Below are positions 17,055 to 25,294 of a stretch of 64,000 bases of DNA, one piece after another (the stretch's first letter is position 1; each line of letters opens with the position of its first letter). A program made the translations under genes and the position numbers. Source of the DNA: Flavihumibacter petaseus NBRC 106054 (lineage in GTDB: Bacteria; Bacteroidota; Bacteroidia; Chitinophagales; Chitinophagaceae); the NCBI RefSeq assembly GCF_000974785.1, contig NZ_BBWV01000002.1, forward strand, positions 186,001 to 250,000, written 5' to 3'. Below the pieces are notes generated by a model. That model did not search any database, was not told where the DNA came from, and worked only from the letters and a program-made list of their open reading frames with translations.

Positions 17055-19148
17055 GTGAAGAAGATATTACTGCAATTACTGTTTGTTATTCCGGTTCTAA
17101 TAGCGCCATGCATACTGCGGGCGGATGAATGGGAGGGTGTCAGGGGGATCATCAGCAGGAGGGTGCCCTGGCTGAAAGACTATATACTTTTTGAAAAGCT
17201 TCCAGCAGGTGAAGAAGGATTTTCACTGGAGCCCGCGGGGAAAAAGGTCAGGATACGGGCAACCGATCCGAATGCGGCAGCAGTAGGGTTGAACTGGTAC
17301 CTGAAACAGTATTGTCATCGCTCTATGAGCCATATGGGGGATAACCTTTCGCCGGTGTCGCCGGTTCCAATGGTCACCCGCAATGTTGGTGTAAAGAGTA
17401 TTGCAACATACCGGCATGCGCTGAACTACTGCACGTACAATTATACCATGAGCTTTTACACCTGGGCGGATTGGGAACATGAGCTCGACTGGATGGCATT
17501 GAATGGTGTGAATACGATGCTGGTAGCCAATGGAGCAGAGGCGGTGTGGCAGCTCACCCTGCAGCAGCTAGGGTATTCGGAAAAAGAGATCAGTGATTTT
17601 ATTACGGGCCCGGCTTATAATGCCTGGTGGCTGATGGGGAATATTGAAAACTGGGGCGGACCGATGCCGCTCACGCAGATCAATAGCCGAAAAGTAATGG
17701 TGCAGCAAATGCTGAAGCGCATGAACGCATTGGGCATTGAACCCGTGATGCCCGGTTTTTTCGGTATGGTGCCGGTGAGTCTTAAACAGAAAATGAAAGC
17801 GCATTTTATCGTGCAGGGATCCTGGGGCGCTTTTGTCCGTCCCGATATTCTTGATCCCACAGATCCGGCTTTCGCCCGGGTTGCAGCATTATACTATGAC
17901 GCTGTGAAAAAGCTCTATGGCGCTGAGATCCGCTTCTTTTCCGGTGACCCTTTTCATGAAGGTGGTATTACCGAGGGCATTAACCTGTCACAGGCCGGCG
18001 CCGGTATACAGCAGGCGATGTTGCAGCATTTTCCGGAGTCTGTGTGGGTATTGCAGGGATGGCAGGACAATCCCAAAAAAGCCTTACTGGAAGGCTTGAA
18101 CAAGCAATATGTGCTCGTACAGGAATTGTTTGGTGAGAATACGAACAATTGGGAGACAAGGCAGGGGTATGAAGGAACGCCGTTTATCTGGTGCATCGTC
18201 AACAACTTCGGAGAAAGGCCGGGTTTGCAGGGAAAGCTGGAGCGGTTTGCTTCGGAAGTGCCCCGTGTGCTCAATAGCCCGTACCGCACGTGGATGAAAG
18301 GCGTAGGCATCATGCCCGAAGGCATCAATAACAATCCGCTGACCTATGAATTGTTGCTGGAGACGGCCTGGCATATTGATCCCATTGATACGCGTTCCTG
18401 GTTAAAGCAATATGCCCTCGCGCGTTACGGAGCCGCCAATACTGTAGTGGATTCCGCCTGGCAGCTGTTCCTGCAGACTGCTTACAGTAATCCGGGTTAC
18501 CAGGAAGGTCCGCCGGAGAATATCCTTTGTGCACGGCCTGCACTGTCCATCAAATCTGTTTCCACCTGGGGTAACCTGAAAAAGGGATATGATACCGCGG
18601 TATTTGCAGCGGGTGTCCGCCTTTTCGAGAAGGCTGCACCAGCATTTGCATCGAGCCGCACCTTCCGGATCGACCTGATTAATTTCAAAAGGCAGGTGCT
18701 TTCCAATCGGGCGGACGCGGTGTTCGCTGAAATGGTAAGCGCCTTTGAAAACCGGCAGGAGCAGTCATTTGAAGCTGCTGCAGCCAGGTTTCTGCAATTG
18801 CATGATGAAACAGAAGCATTATTAAAACAGGATGCGTTTTTCCGGCTGGAAACCTGGCACCGGCAGGCACTGCGTGCAGGCAATACGAAATCGGAAAAAC
18901 AGAATAACCTGCGCAATGCCATGATGCTGATCACTTATTGGGGAGAAAATAATCCCAGAGAGGATAACCTGCATGAGTATGCGTACCGGGAGTGGTCCGG
19001 GTTGATGACCAGTTTTTACAGGAAGCGATGGGCGATATATTTTGATTACCTGCGGAAACAGCTGCATGGAGAGCCGGCACAGGCTATTGACTGGTTTCAC
19101 TGGGAGCGAAACTGGGTAGAGCAATATCTGGGCCGGAAACGTCTTTAG
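17055..19148 (+). CDS. GH89 alpha-N-acetylglucosaminidase (NAGLU family)
   Basis: The 697-residue exported enzyme starts at GTG 17055 with the signal MKKILLQLLFVIPVLIAP. The family hallmarks run in order: YNYTMSFYTWADWEHELDWM (about 128-147), NGVNTMLVANGAEAVW, NAWWLMGNIENWGGP (about 189-203), FFSGDPFHEGG (Glu about 302) and GVGIMPEGINNNP (Glu about 422). By alignment from memory, the last two correspond to the catalytic Glu pair of human NAGLU. The enzyme releases terminal alpha-linked GlcNAc. It is the only recognisable hydrolase of locus 1, so it is the best clue to the locus substrate. Its end overlaps the convergent permease gene by 4 bp. Confidence 0.93.
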   Translation: MKKILLQLLFVIPVLIAPCILRADEWEGVRGIISRRVPWLKDYILFEKLPAGEEGFSLEPAGKKVRIRATDPNAAAVGLNWYLKQYCHRSMSHMGDNLSPVSPVPMVTRNVGVKSIATYRHALNYCTYNYTMSFYTWADWEHELDWMALNGVNTMLVANGAEAVWQLTLQQLGYSEKEISDFITGPAYNAWWLMGNIENWGGPMPLTQINSRKVMVQQMLKRMNALGIEPVMPGFFGMVPVSLKQKMKAHFIVQGSWGAFVRPDILDPTDPAFARVAALYYDAVKKLYGAEIRFFSGDPFHEGGITEGINLSQAGAGIQQAMLQHFPESVWVLQGWQDNPKKALLEGLNKQYVLVQELFGENTNNWETRQGYEGTPFIWCIVNNFGERPGLQGKLERFASEVPRVLNSPYRTWMKGVGIMPEGINNNPLTYELLLETAWHIDPIDTRSWLKQYALARYGAANTVVDSAWQLFLQTAYSNPGYQEGPPENILCARPALSIKSVSTWGNLKKGYDTAVFAAGVRLFEKAAPAFASSRTFRIDLINFKRQVLSNRADAVFAEMVSAFENRQEQSFEAAAARFLQLHDETEALLKQDAFFRLETWHRQALRAGNTKSEKQNNLRNAMMLITYWGENNPREDNLHEYAYREWSGLMTSFYRKRWAIYFDYLRKQLHGEPAQAIDWFHWERNWVEQYLGRKRL

Positions 19149-21538
19149 TCTGCCTTCAACTTCCCTGCGGGATTCGCGACTGCCGCACGCCAGGTCTGCG
19201 ATATGATGGTAAACAATCCTATGCTGAAAAGGAAAAGAAAACAAGCCAGCAATTTTCCAAAGGAGAAATTGATCCTAAGCGGGAAGTTCTGCAGAAAGAG
19301 CTGTGCGAGTATCCAACCCAGCGGCATAGCAATCAGTCCGGAGAGGAGTAGCAATTTTACAAACCCGGTTGAAAGGATTTTGACCAGCTGCCTTTCGCTC
19401 GCGCCTACCACTTTCCGGATACTGATTTCCTTACTTTTCACTTCTACGGTATAGATCACCAGCCCCAGGAGTCCGAGGCTCGCCACCAACATCGTGATGG
19501 CACCAAGATAGCCAAGCAGCGAGATCGTAGCTGTCTGTGAATTGCTTTTCTCCAGTGATTCATCGAGCCAGTCGTAACTAAAAACCTGGTTGGGGTAAAG
19601 GGCGGATAAGTGATCGCCGATGCGTTGCTGAATTTCCGGTTTGGTGGTGGTTGCCGTTTGTACGTAGAGGAATTGATAGGCATGTGCACGTGTTCGAAGC
19701 GCAAGGGGAGAGACCGGCCTGCCGGTGCGTTCGTATGAAAAGTCTTTCAGCACGCCAGCTATGTTCAGTTGGGTAGAATCATTGACATGGAGCTTCTGTC
19801 CGATCGCTTGTTCGGGGCTGGCAAAACCCAGCGCACGAACGGCTGTTTCGTTAAGCAGCACAGATTCATTGATGGGGTTATCGGTTAGAGGAAACTGATT
19901 TCCCGCAACAAGAACAAGATTCATCTGCGGGATAAAATTCCGGTCGGCAAAATAATAATTGAGATTCTGACGCTTTGTGTCATCGGTTGTCCATACCGGT
20001 AAGGTCTGCCCGTTAAACCTGCCATTAAATTGTCCGGAGAAAGCGGCGGCGGATTGCACTCCACTGACCTGTTTTACCTGGTTGATTACGAGGGATTCAT
20101 CCAGTCCGGTAATGGGAATGATCATCGTGTGGTCCCTTCTGAATCCCGGATCAGCGCTGGACAAAAAAGCGAATTGCTGGTAAAAGACACTCAGAAAAAT
20201 AATGATGATAAGGGAAAGGCTGTACTGAAATACAATCAAACTTTTCTGGAGGCTTATTTTCCCGAAGATTTTAGCGGTCTGCAGGTTCTTTAGCACGCGC
20301 AGGGGTGCAAATGAGGATAAGATCCTGGCGGGCGCTGCCCCTGCTATGATCCCGGTTAAGAGTGCATAGCCGATGGCTCCTCCGATAAAGGCTGTATTGA
20401 GGTTGAAACTGGAAGGAATGAACTCGTAGCCATCATTAAATGGCGCATAGGTGACGATCAGATCGATGATGATGCTGGCAAACAGGAGTGCAATGAAGGC
20501 GACGACAACGGATTCGAAAAGATATTGCAGGTAAATCTGGTATCGTTTCGCGCCGGAAATCTTACGCATGCCAACTTCTTTCGCCCTGGTCAAAGCGCGG
20601 GCGATGGTCAGGTTGGTATAATTGAAACAGGCAGCCAAAAGGATAAGGATGGCAACCGTAGCTTCGGTATAGATCTTTGACCATGAATTACCCCGGGCAT
20701 TGTCATTGTCATAGTAGTCTCCGCCGGGTGAAATCTTATGCAGGGATTGCAGGCCAAATGCAGCAGTACCATCCCTGTTGATGTGGTTGAGTTTGCTGGC
20801 GATGCGGTTAAGATCGCCGGAAAGTGATTTTATTTCGGCGTTTTCCTTCAGTAATACATAAGTATAGCCGGCATTAAATGCGAACCAGTCGTCCTGGCGG
20901 GGTTCCATCAGTTTGCTTTTTTCGAGAAGCGGAACTGAACCCAGGGAGACATAAGCGTCGAAAGAAAGATGTGATTTACCGGCAGGTTCATCCATCACAC
21001 CGGTAACTATGTAATTGACGCCGTTGTTCATGGTGAGCATCTTTCCCACAACCTGACAATTACCGAAAAACCGGATTGCTGCTGCTTTATTTAATACAAT
21101 ACTGTTGGGTTTGTCCAGCACCGTTTTGAAATCGCCATAAAGTAAGGGGAAGTCAAAAATTGAAAAGAAAGCGGATGTGGTGAAGACGCCATCCAGGTTA
21201 AGCTCTTTCCCCCCGGCCGTAGCTTTCCCCCCGAAGGCAGGATAAACGGTGACGATTGATTCGATGCTGTTGCCGGATCTGGCCAGTTCGTTGCCCAGCG
21301 GTAGTGGTGTACTGGCCATATGCCATAACCTGTCTTGTTTTTTCTGGTAATCTGATGTTATCCTGAGTATCCTTTTTCCCTTTTCGTGGAACTTGTCATA
21401 ACTAAGTGCATCCTGGAAGCGGATCAGGATCATGAGTCCGACAGACATACTTAATGCCAGGCCGAAAATATTGATGAAGGCTATCAGTTTGTTTTTGGCA
21501 AGGTTGCGTAAGGCAACATTCAGGTAGGTGCGTAGCAT
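19145..21538 (-). CDS. MacB/FtsX-type ABC transporter permease (orphan)
   Basis: The 797-residue protein follows the Bacteroidota layout: an N-terminal helix (NKLIAFINIFGLALSMSVGLM), a large periplasmic MacB core, three helices around 285-410 (ATVAILILLAACFNYTNLTI, then TRAKEVGMRKISGA), a second periplasmic core, and three C-terminal helices (VYTVEVKSKEISIRKVVGAS). Family members are mechanotransmission permeases that need a separate ATPase such as MacB or LolD. No ATPase gene is adjacent, so it must pair with a partner encoded elsewhere. It overlaps the GH89 gene convergently by 4 bp. The role could be lipoprotein or peptide export, or signalling. Confidence 0.9.
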   Translation of the reverse strand: MLRTYLNVALRNLAKNKLIAFINIFGLALSMSVGLMILIRFQDALSYDKFHEKGKRILRITSDYQKKQDRLWHMASTPLPLGNELARSGNSIESIVTVYPAFGGKATAGGKELNLDGVFTTSAFFSIFDFPLLYGDFKTVLDKPNSIVLNKAAAIRFFGNCQVVGKMLTMNNGVNYIVTGVMDEPAGKSHLSFDAYVSLGSVPLLEKSKLMEPRQDDWFAFNAGYTYVLLKENAEIKSLSGDLNRIASKLNHINRDGTAAFGLQSLHKISPGGDYYDNDNARGNSWSKIYTEATVAILILLAACFNYTNLTIARALTRAKEVGMRKISGAKRYQIYLQYLFESVVVAFIALLFASIIIDLIVTYAPFNDGYEFIPSSFNLNTAFIGGAIGYALLTGIIAGAAPARILSSFAPLRVLKNLQTAKIFGKISLQKSLIVFQYSLSLIIIIFLSVFYQQFAFLSSADPGFRRDHTMIIPITGLDESLVINQVKQVSGVQSAAAFSGQFNGRFNGQTLPVWTTDDTKRQNLNYYFADRNFIPQMNLVLVAGNQFPLTDNPINESVLLNETAVRALGFASPEQAIGQKLHVNDSTQLNIAGVLKDFSYERTGRPVSPLALRTRAHAYQFLYVQTATTTKPEIQQRIGDHLSALYPNQVFSYDWLDESLEKSNSQTATISLLGYLGAITMLVASLGLLGLVIYTVEVKSKEISIRKVVGASERQLVKILSTGFVKLLLLSGLIAMPLGWILAQLFLQNFPLRINFSFGKLLACFLFLFSIGLFTIISQTWRAAVANPAGKLKAD

Positions 21539-21712
21539 GGAGGAAAATTACCATATAAAATGCCAAAAGAAGAGCACGCTAATAATCAATTACTTGATGA
21601 CTGCGCCTGCAGATGGGAGTGTCCGTTATTGATACATGGCGTCGTGCGGAACCGGACGGTGTCTCGCGATATTGATTTAGGTTTAGCGATAAGTTTCCGG
21701 CAGTGTTGCAGT

Positions 21713-21752
21713 TTTTCACGCAAAGCACGCGAAGAAGCAAAGGCGCAAGGGT
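21713..21752 (-). repeat. dispersed repeat, copy 3 (reverse orientation)
   Basis: TTTCACGCAAAGCACGCGAA leads into GAAGCAAAGGCGCAAGG. This is the full-length reverse complement of the module order seen at 23551 and forms an inverted pair with copy 4. Confidence 0.75.
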
Positions 21753-21847
21753 TTTCAGGTACTGGTGCTTATTGCTAAACGATGGCCTCGTAAATGTTAC
21801 ATGGATTTACGATGACTAATAAAGATTCAAATACCTCTCAGGCACTA

Positions 21848-21866
21848 TCATTCCACTTTGGAATGA
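21848..21866. repeat. short hairpin between repeats
   Basis: TCATTCC and GGAATGA form a perfect 7-bp stem around ACTTT. It sits between the two inverted repeat copies and has no T run directly behind it, so it is probably part of the repeat unit rather than a terminator. Confidence 0.45.
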
Positions 21867-21875
21867 CGGTAAATT

Positions 21876-21916
21876 TTTCTTTGCGCCCTTGCTCCTTCGC
21901 GCTTTGCGTGAAACAA
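21876..21916 (+). repeat. dispersed repeat, copy 4 (forward orientation)
   Basis: TTGCGCCCTTGCTCCTTCGC followed by GCTTTGCGTGAAAC. It matches copy 3 in inverted orientation over almost its whole length, so the 204 bp from 21713 to 21916 could fold into one long stem-loop. Confidence 0.75.
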
Positions 21917-22106
21917 AATAGCGCGCAGCGCCGATTCTATTGCTGGAAAACACCGGGTTCTATTTACTGAAAGCTTTCAACCATCCTTGCGCGAAACGAA
22001 AGCAGCATTCGGGTGCTTTCCACAATTCATTCATGAAATCCGACATTTCGGACACGAAATCTCCCGGTAGCGGGCAACCGATTTGTCAGGTGGGGAAAAT
22101 TATCAG

Positions 22107-23393
22107 ATGATGAAAAGATTTACCCGCATGAGCACGTACCTGGTGGGAATTGCTTTGTTGGCCGCTATTGCTCCCGGTTGTCAGAAGGATCATGATAAGA
22201 TCCCGGTGGATGATGAAGTTGAGATAACGCCGCTGGTCCGCCCGCAGGGCCAGTCGCTGGGGCCGGTTGTGTCGAAGCAGATCGGTGCTGCCGGAGGAAC
22301 TGTGGAAACGCCGGGTGGCGCGATCAAATTGCAGATCCCGCCAGGAGCGCTTAATGCAGAAACTACGATCGGTATCGAGCCTATCACCAATACCAATATC
22401 GCCGGCGTGGGACCGTCTTTCCGGCTTACGCCACATGGACAACAATTTGCCCAGCCGGTTACCATCACTTATGCCTATGGTAATTATACCGACAGTATTC
22501 CACTGACACAGACACTGGGGTTGTCTTACCAGGACGAAAATGGTGTCTGGCGTTTTGTTGGTGCAGATCAGACCGATATTGAGATGAAACGGGTGAGCTA
22601 TCGTACGAAGCATTTCAGCAATTGGTCGATGATGAACAGGATTTCCCTTGCACCCCTCCAGGCAGACCTGGATCCCGGTGCCACCCAAACCGTGCGTGCC
22701 CTGGTTTTTACTCCTGTAGATTCAGACGACCTGCTGGCGCCACTGAGCAATGATCCTAATGGTGCCTATTATGACCGTGGATATCCGGTAGGTGAGGCAG
22801 CGCCTATGCCTTCCCGCTTTATTAAATCCTGGGAACTTCATGGTCCCGGTAACCTTACACGGGCATCATCCAGTACAGTAACCTACAAAGCGCCGGCATC
22901 TGTGGAAGGAATGGTGACTGCGACGGTGACACTTGAATTGAATTCACCGACACCTGGAACTTACCTGTTGTTGTCGAAGCTGAATGTTCTTGGGAATGGA
23001 TGGATCGAGCTGAGCATTGCAGGCGGAGCGCCGGTAAAATTTCCAGCATCAGGAATTGGAAAGATGGGAGACCGGTATCTTTTGTCGAATCCTGAAAATG
23101 AGGGGGGCGGTTATTTTCTGCTGGCCTGGAACGGGGGTGTGGGTGTCTACAATTATGACCTTTCCAATACCGGTAACCATTTTCATTTTCAAACGAGCAC
23201 AACCACTTACATGAGCAGGTTTGCGGATCCCGAGGTCGGACTATTTCCCAGTGGCGGACAGATTAATATTACAAAACTCAGTAATGGTCGTGCCGAAGGA
23301 ACCTTCACCGTTACTGATGCCGGCTATGGACCTACATTAACTTCGAAAACGACGGCAAGCGGTAAGTTCAGTGCAAAGCTGAATGAGCAATAA
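22107..23393 (+). CDS. exported lipoprotein with ZU5-like domain
   Basis: Translation most likely begins at ATG 22107 (or 22110), with GGTGGGG a few bases upstream; a TTG further up is unlikely. The signal ends in AAIAPGCQKD, so the product is a lipoprotein of about 428 residues. Residues about 55-165 resemble the ZU5-type domain found in bacterial surface proteins (AAGGTVETPGGAIKLQIPPG, then ITYAYGNY). The rest is beta-rich without repeats. The function is unknown; surface or adhesion-like roles are plausible. It stands alone and ends before a pair of strong hairpins. Confidence 0.72.
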   Translation: MMKRFTRMSTYLVGIALLAAIAPGCQKDHDKIPVDDEVEITPLVRPQGQSLGPVVSKQIGAAGGTVETPGGAIKLQIPPGALNAETTIGIEPITNTNIAGVGPSFRLTPHGQQFAQPVTITYAYGNYTDSIPLTQTLGLSYQDENGVWRFVGADQTDIEMKRVSYRTKHFSNWSMMNRISLAPLQADLDPGATQTVRALVFTPVDSDDLLAPLSNDPNGAYYDRGYPVGEAAPMPSRFIKSWELHGPGNLTRASSSTVTYKAPASVEGMVTATVTLELNSPTPGTYLLLSKLNVLGNGWIELSIAGGAPVKFPASGIGKMGDRYLLSNPENEGGGYFLLAWNGGVGVYNYDLSNTGNHFHFQTSTTTYMSRFADPEVGLFPSGGQINITKLSNGRAEGTFTVTDAGYGPTLTSKTTASGKFSAKLNEQ

Positions 23394-23433
23394 ACGATTT
23401 TGAAATCAGCACTATTTTACACAACAATGGGAA

Positions 23434-23461
23434 ATAACCCGCGGCCCCGGCCGCGGGTTAT
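23434..23461 (+). terminator. strong GC-rich hairpin after the ZU5-like gene
   Basis: A perfect 13-bp stem (23434-23446 with 23449-23461) encloses two C residues. A short CTTT follows instead of a long T run. The stem is strong enough to act as a terminator or mRNA 3' end. Confidence 0.65.
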
Positions 23462-23473
23462 CTTTGCGCGCTT

Positions 23474-23488
23474 CCGGCCGCAGGCCGG
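23474..23488. repeat. second small hairpin
   Basis: CCGGCC and GGCCGG form a perfect stem around GCA, 12 bp beyond the first hairpin. Confidence 0.5.
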
Positions 23489-23550
23489 TAACTTTCCGTC
23501 TACCTGCTAATCAAACGCTAAACTAGTCAACACTTCACCTTTTCTAAATT

Positions 23551-23588
23551 CTTCGCGCCTTTGCCCCTTGGCGTGCTTTGCGTGAAAA
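23551..23588 (+). repeat. dispersed repeat, copy 5 (forward orientation)
   Basis: CTTCGCGCCTTTGCCCCTTG followed by GCGTGCTTTGCGTGAAA. This is the clearest full copy of the family in the window. Confidence 0.75.
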
Positions 23589-23649
23589 TCAAAAACATCC
23601 GTGAAACCCAGCTGGCAGACCATTTGCATCTGGTTCAAAAAAAACTACT

Positions 23650-24081
23650 ATGGCAAAGTATTCACCAAGAGCTGGCGCTAAAGTAGAAAGGGCCATGCAC
23701 GAAATGAAACACGGACAATTAAGGAGTGGCGGAAGCGGCAAAAAAGTGACCAGCAGAAAGCAGGCGATCGCTATCGGATTGTCTGAAGCAAGGGAAGAAG
23801 GAGCGAAAGTGCCCACAAAGAAAAGCGCATCTCCACGTAAGTCCGCGGCAAAAAAGAGCACGTCCGGATCTGCAGCACCGCGTAAAAAGGCAGCGACTAA
23901 GAAAAGTGCACCTGCACGGAAAGCAGCTTCAAAGAAGAGCGCTCCGCGGAAGGCCGCTGCAAAAAAAACTGCGCCGCGTAAATCAGCAACCAGGAAATCT
24001 GCACCACGAAAGGCAGCACCGCGGAAAGTCGCTTCTCGCAAATCAGCACCCCGCAAATCAGCCGGCCGCAAAAGCAGTTGA
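23650..24081 (+). CDS. DUF6496 protein with histone H1-like Lys/Arg/Ala tail
   Basis: The 143-residue protein has an N-terminal globular part of about 55 residues (MAKYSPRAGAKVERAMHEMK, then SRKQAIAIGLSEAREEG) that matches DUF6496. The C-terminal 85 residues are a repetitive tail of SAPRKAA/KKSA-type units with almost no acidic residues, like bacterial histone H1 homologues. Such tails bind DNA without sequence specificity. The repeats make the DNA here low in complexity and prone to length change. It is followed by the DUF6766 and CinA genes, a grouping I associate with stress or stationary-phase genes in Bacteroidota; this is inference. Confidence 0.85.
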   Translation: MAKYSPRAGAKVERAMHEMKHGQLRSGGSGKKVTSRKQAIAIGLSEAREEGAKVPTKKSASPRKSAAKKSTSGSAAPRKKAATKKSAPARKAASKKSAPRKAAAKKTAPRKSATRKSAPRKAAPRKVASRKSAPRKSAGRKSS

Positions 24082-24113
24082 GTAATGGTGTAGAAATTGC
24101 TATACAGTGAAGT

Positions 24114-24767
24114 ATGAAATGGTTACGTAACAACGGACTTTCTATAGCTTTTTTCCTGATGTTCCTGGGCGCCATCAGCAGCCAGTACTTCACGGGCTAT
24201 GCAGTTTACAATAAGAACAGGCAGGAGGAAGGACAATCACCCGTAGGTTATGGTGCTTATTTTTCCTCCGGCCATTTTATTGAAGCCACGTTTGAGAATT
24301 GGGAAAGTGAGTTTCTGCAGATGGCATTTTTTGTATTGTTTACAATCTGGTTGCGGCAAAAGGGATCTTCTGAATCCAAAAAGTGTGACGAACCGGAGGA
24401 GGTTGACCGCGAACCTTCGCCTCTGCGAAAAGACGCGCCGTGGCCTGTCCGCAAAGGCGGTTTTGTACTGAAACTGTATAAACATTCACTCACCATTGCC
24501 TTACTGCTATTATTCGTTCTGTCTTTTGCGCTGCATTTTTATGGCAGTCTGAAAGACGAAAATGAGGAGTTGGCGCGGAAGGGGTTGCCCCTGGAACCGG
24601 CCCGTCAGTATCTCGGCGATTCGCGGTTCTGGTTTGAATCCTTTCAGAACTGGCAAAGTGAATTTCTCAGTGTGTTTGCCATTATTGTATTGTCGATCTT
24701 CCTGCGCCAGCAGGGGTCGTCACAATCCAAACCCGTGGATGCCCCCCATTACGAAACAGGTGAATAA
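24114..24767 (+). CDS. DUF6766 membrane protein with internal duplication
   Basis: The 217-residue protein has four hydrophobic helices in two similar halves. The first half ends NWESEFLQMAFFVLFTIWLR with QKGSSESK. The second ends NWQSEFLSVFAIIVLSIFLR with QQGSSQSK. Each half begins with a helix near LSIAFFLMFLGAISS or LTIALLLLFVLSFAL. The halves therefore come from a tandem duplication within the gene, and the charged linker at about 82-110 joins them. I recognise the pattern as DUF6766, of unknown function. It starts 32 bp after the DUF6496 gene and precedes cinA by 11 bp, so these are likely co-transcribed. Confidence 0.8.
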   Translation: MKWLRNNGLSIAFFLMFLGAISSQYFTGYAVYNKNRQEEGQSPVGYGAYFSSGHFIEATFENWESEFLQMAFFVLFTIWLRQKGSSESKKCDEPEEVDREPSPLRKDAPWPVRKGGFVLKLYKHSLTIALLLLFVLSFALHFYGSLKDENEELARKGLPLEPARQYLGDSRFWFESFQNWQSEFLSVFAIIVLSIFLRQQGSSQSKPVDAPHYETGE

Positions 24768-24778
24768 AGTACAACAGC

Positions 24779-25294
24779 ATGGAAATTTTCAATAAAACAG
24801 TACTGGAGAAAATTGGCAGGCAATTGAAAGAAAGGAAGGAGACTATTGCAGTAGCGGAAAGCGTTACATCGGGACTGTTGCAGTATGCTTTCTCGCAGAT
24901 TCCCGAAGCGGCTACTTTTTTTCAGGGTGGAATAACGGCCTATAACCTGGCACAAAAGTACAAATGCCTGGCGGTGGAACCGATACACGCTGAAGCGGTC
25001 AACAGCGTATCAAAGGAAGTTGCTGAAGAAATGGCTGTGGGGGTAATGCAGCTTTTTCATAGCCATTGGGGAATAGGCATTACTGGCTATGCTTCTCCGG
25101 TGCCAGAGGCAGGAGGAAAACTGTTTGCCTGGTTCGCGATTGCATATATGGGAAAGGTACGGATGGTGAGGAAACTGGTACTGCGCAAAGGAGATCCGCC
25201 TGTAGTGCAGGAAAAATACGCTTTTGCAGTTACTGAAGCGCTGGTTGAGCAGTTGGTCAAAGGCAGAAGCGGTCGCCGGGGCGGTCGCCGTTAA
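24779..25294 (+). CDS. stand-alone CinA C-terminal domain protein (NMN amidohydrolase-like)
   Basis: The 171-residue protein consists only of the CinA C-terminal domain: [20 protein letters not shown] at about 20-40 (the family ESxTGG region, with Ser where the first Gly usually is), [14 protein letters not shown], and [18 protein letters not shown] at about 97-115. In characterised PncC proteins this domain deamidates nicotinamide mononucleotide in pyridine-nucleotide salvage. The changed ESVTSG motif makes activity less certain. The tail is Arg/Gly-rich. The last codons overlap the remnant of an iron permease gene on the other strand. Confidence 0.85.
   Translation: MEIFNKTVLEKIGRQLKERKETIAVAESVTSGLLQYAFSQIPEAATFFQGGITAYNLAQKYKCLAVEPIHAEAVNSVSKEVAEEMAVGVMQLFHSHWGIGITGYASPVPEAGGKLFAWFAIAYMGKVRMVRKLVLRKGDPPVVQEKYAFAVTEALVEQLVKGRSGRRGGRR

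Larger units (their letters stand above)
21539..22106. other. repeat-rich spacer between divergent genes
   Basis: This 568-bp spacer separates the starts of two divergent genes and holds two dispersed repeats in inverted orientation (21713-21752 and 21876-21916) with a small hairpin between them. A 72-codon open frame at 21560-21778 runs through the first repeat and is not credible. Promoters for both flanking genes must lie here, but I cannot pick them with confidence. Confidence 0.6.

Noticed and set aside
21560-21778. 72-codon plus-strand frame in the repeat-rich spacer
   Set aside because: It runs through a dispersed repeat copy, is rich in Cys and Arg without domain pattern, and has no ribosome binding site.
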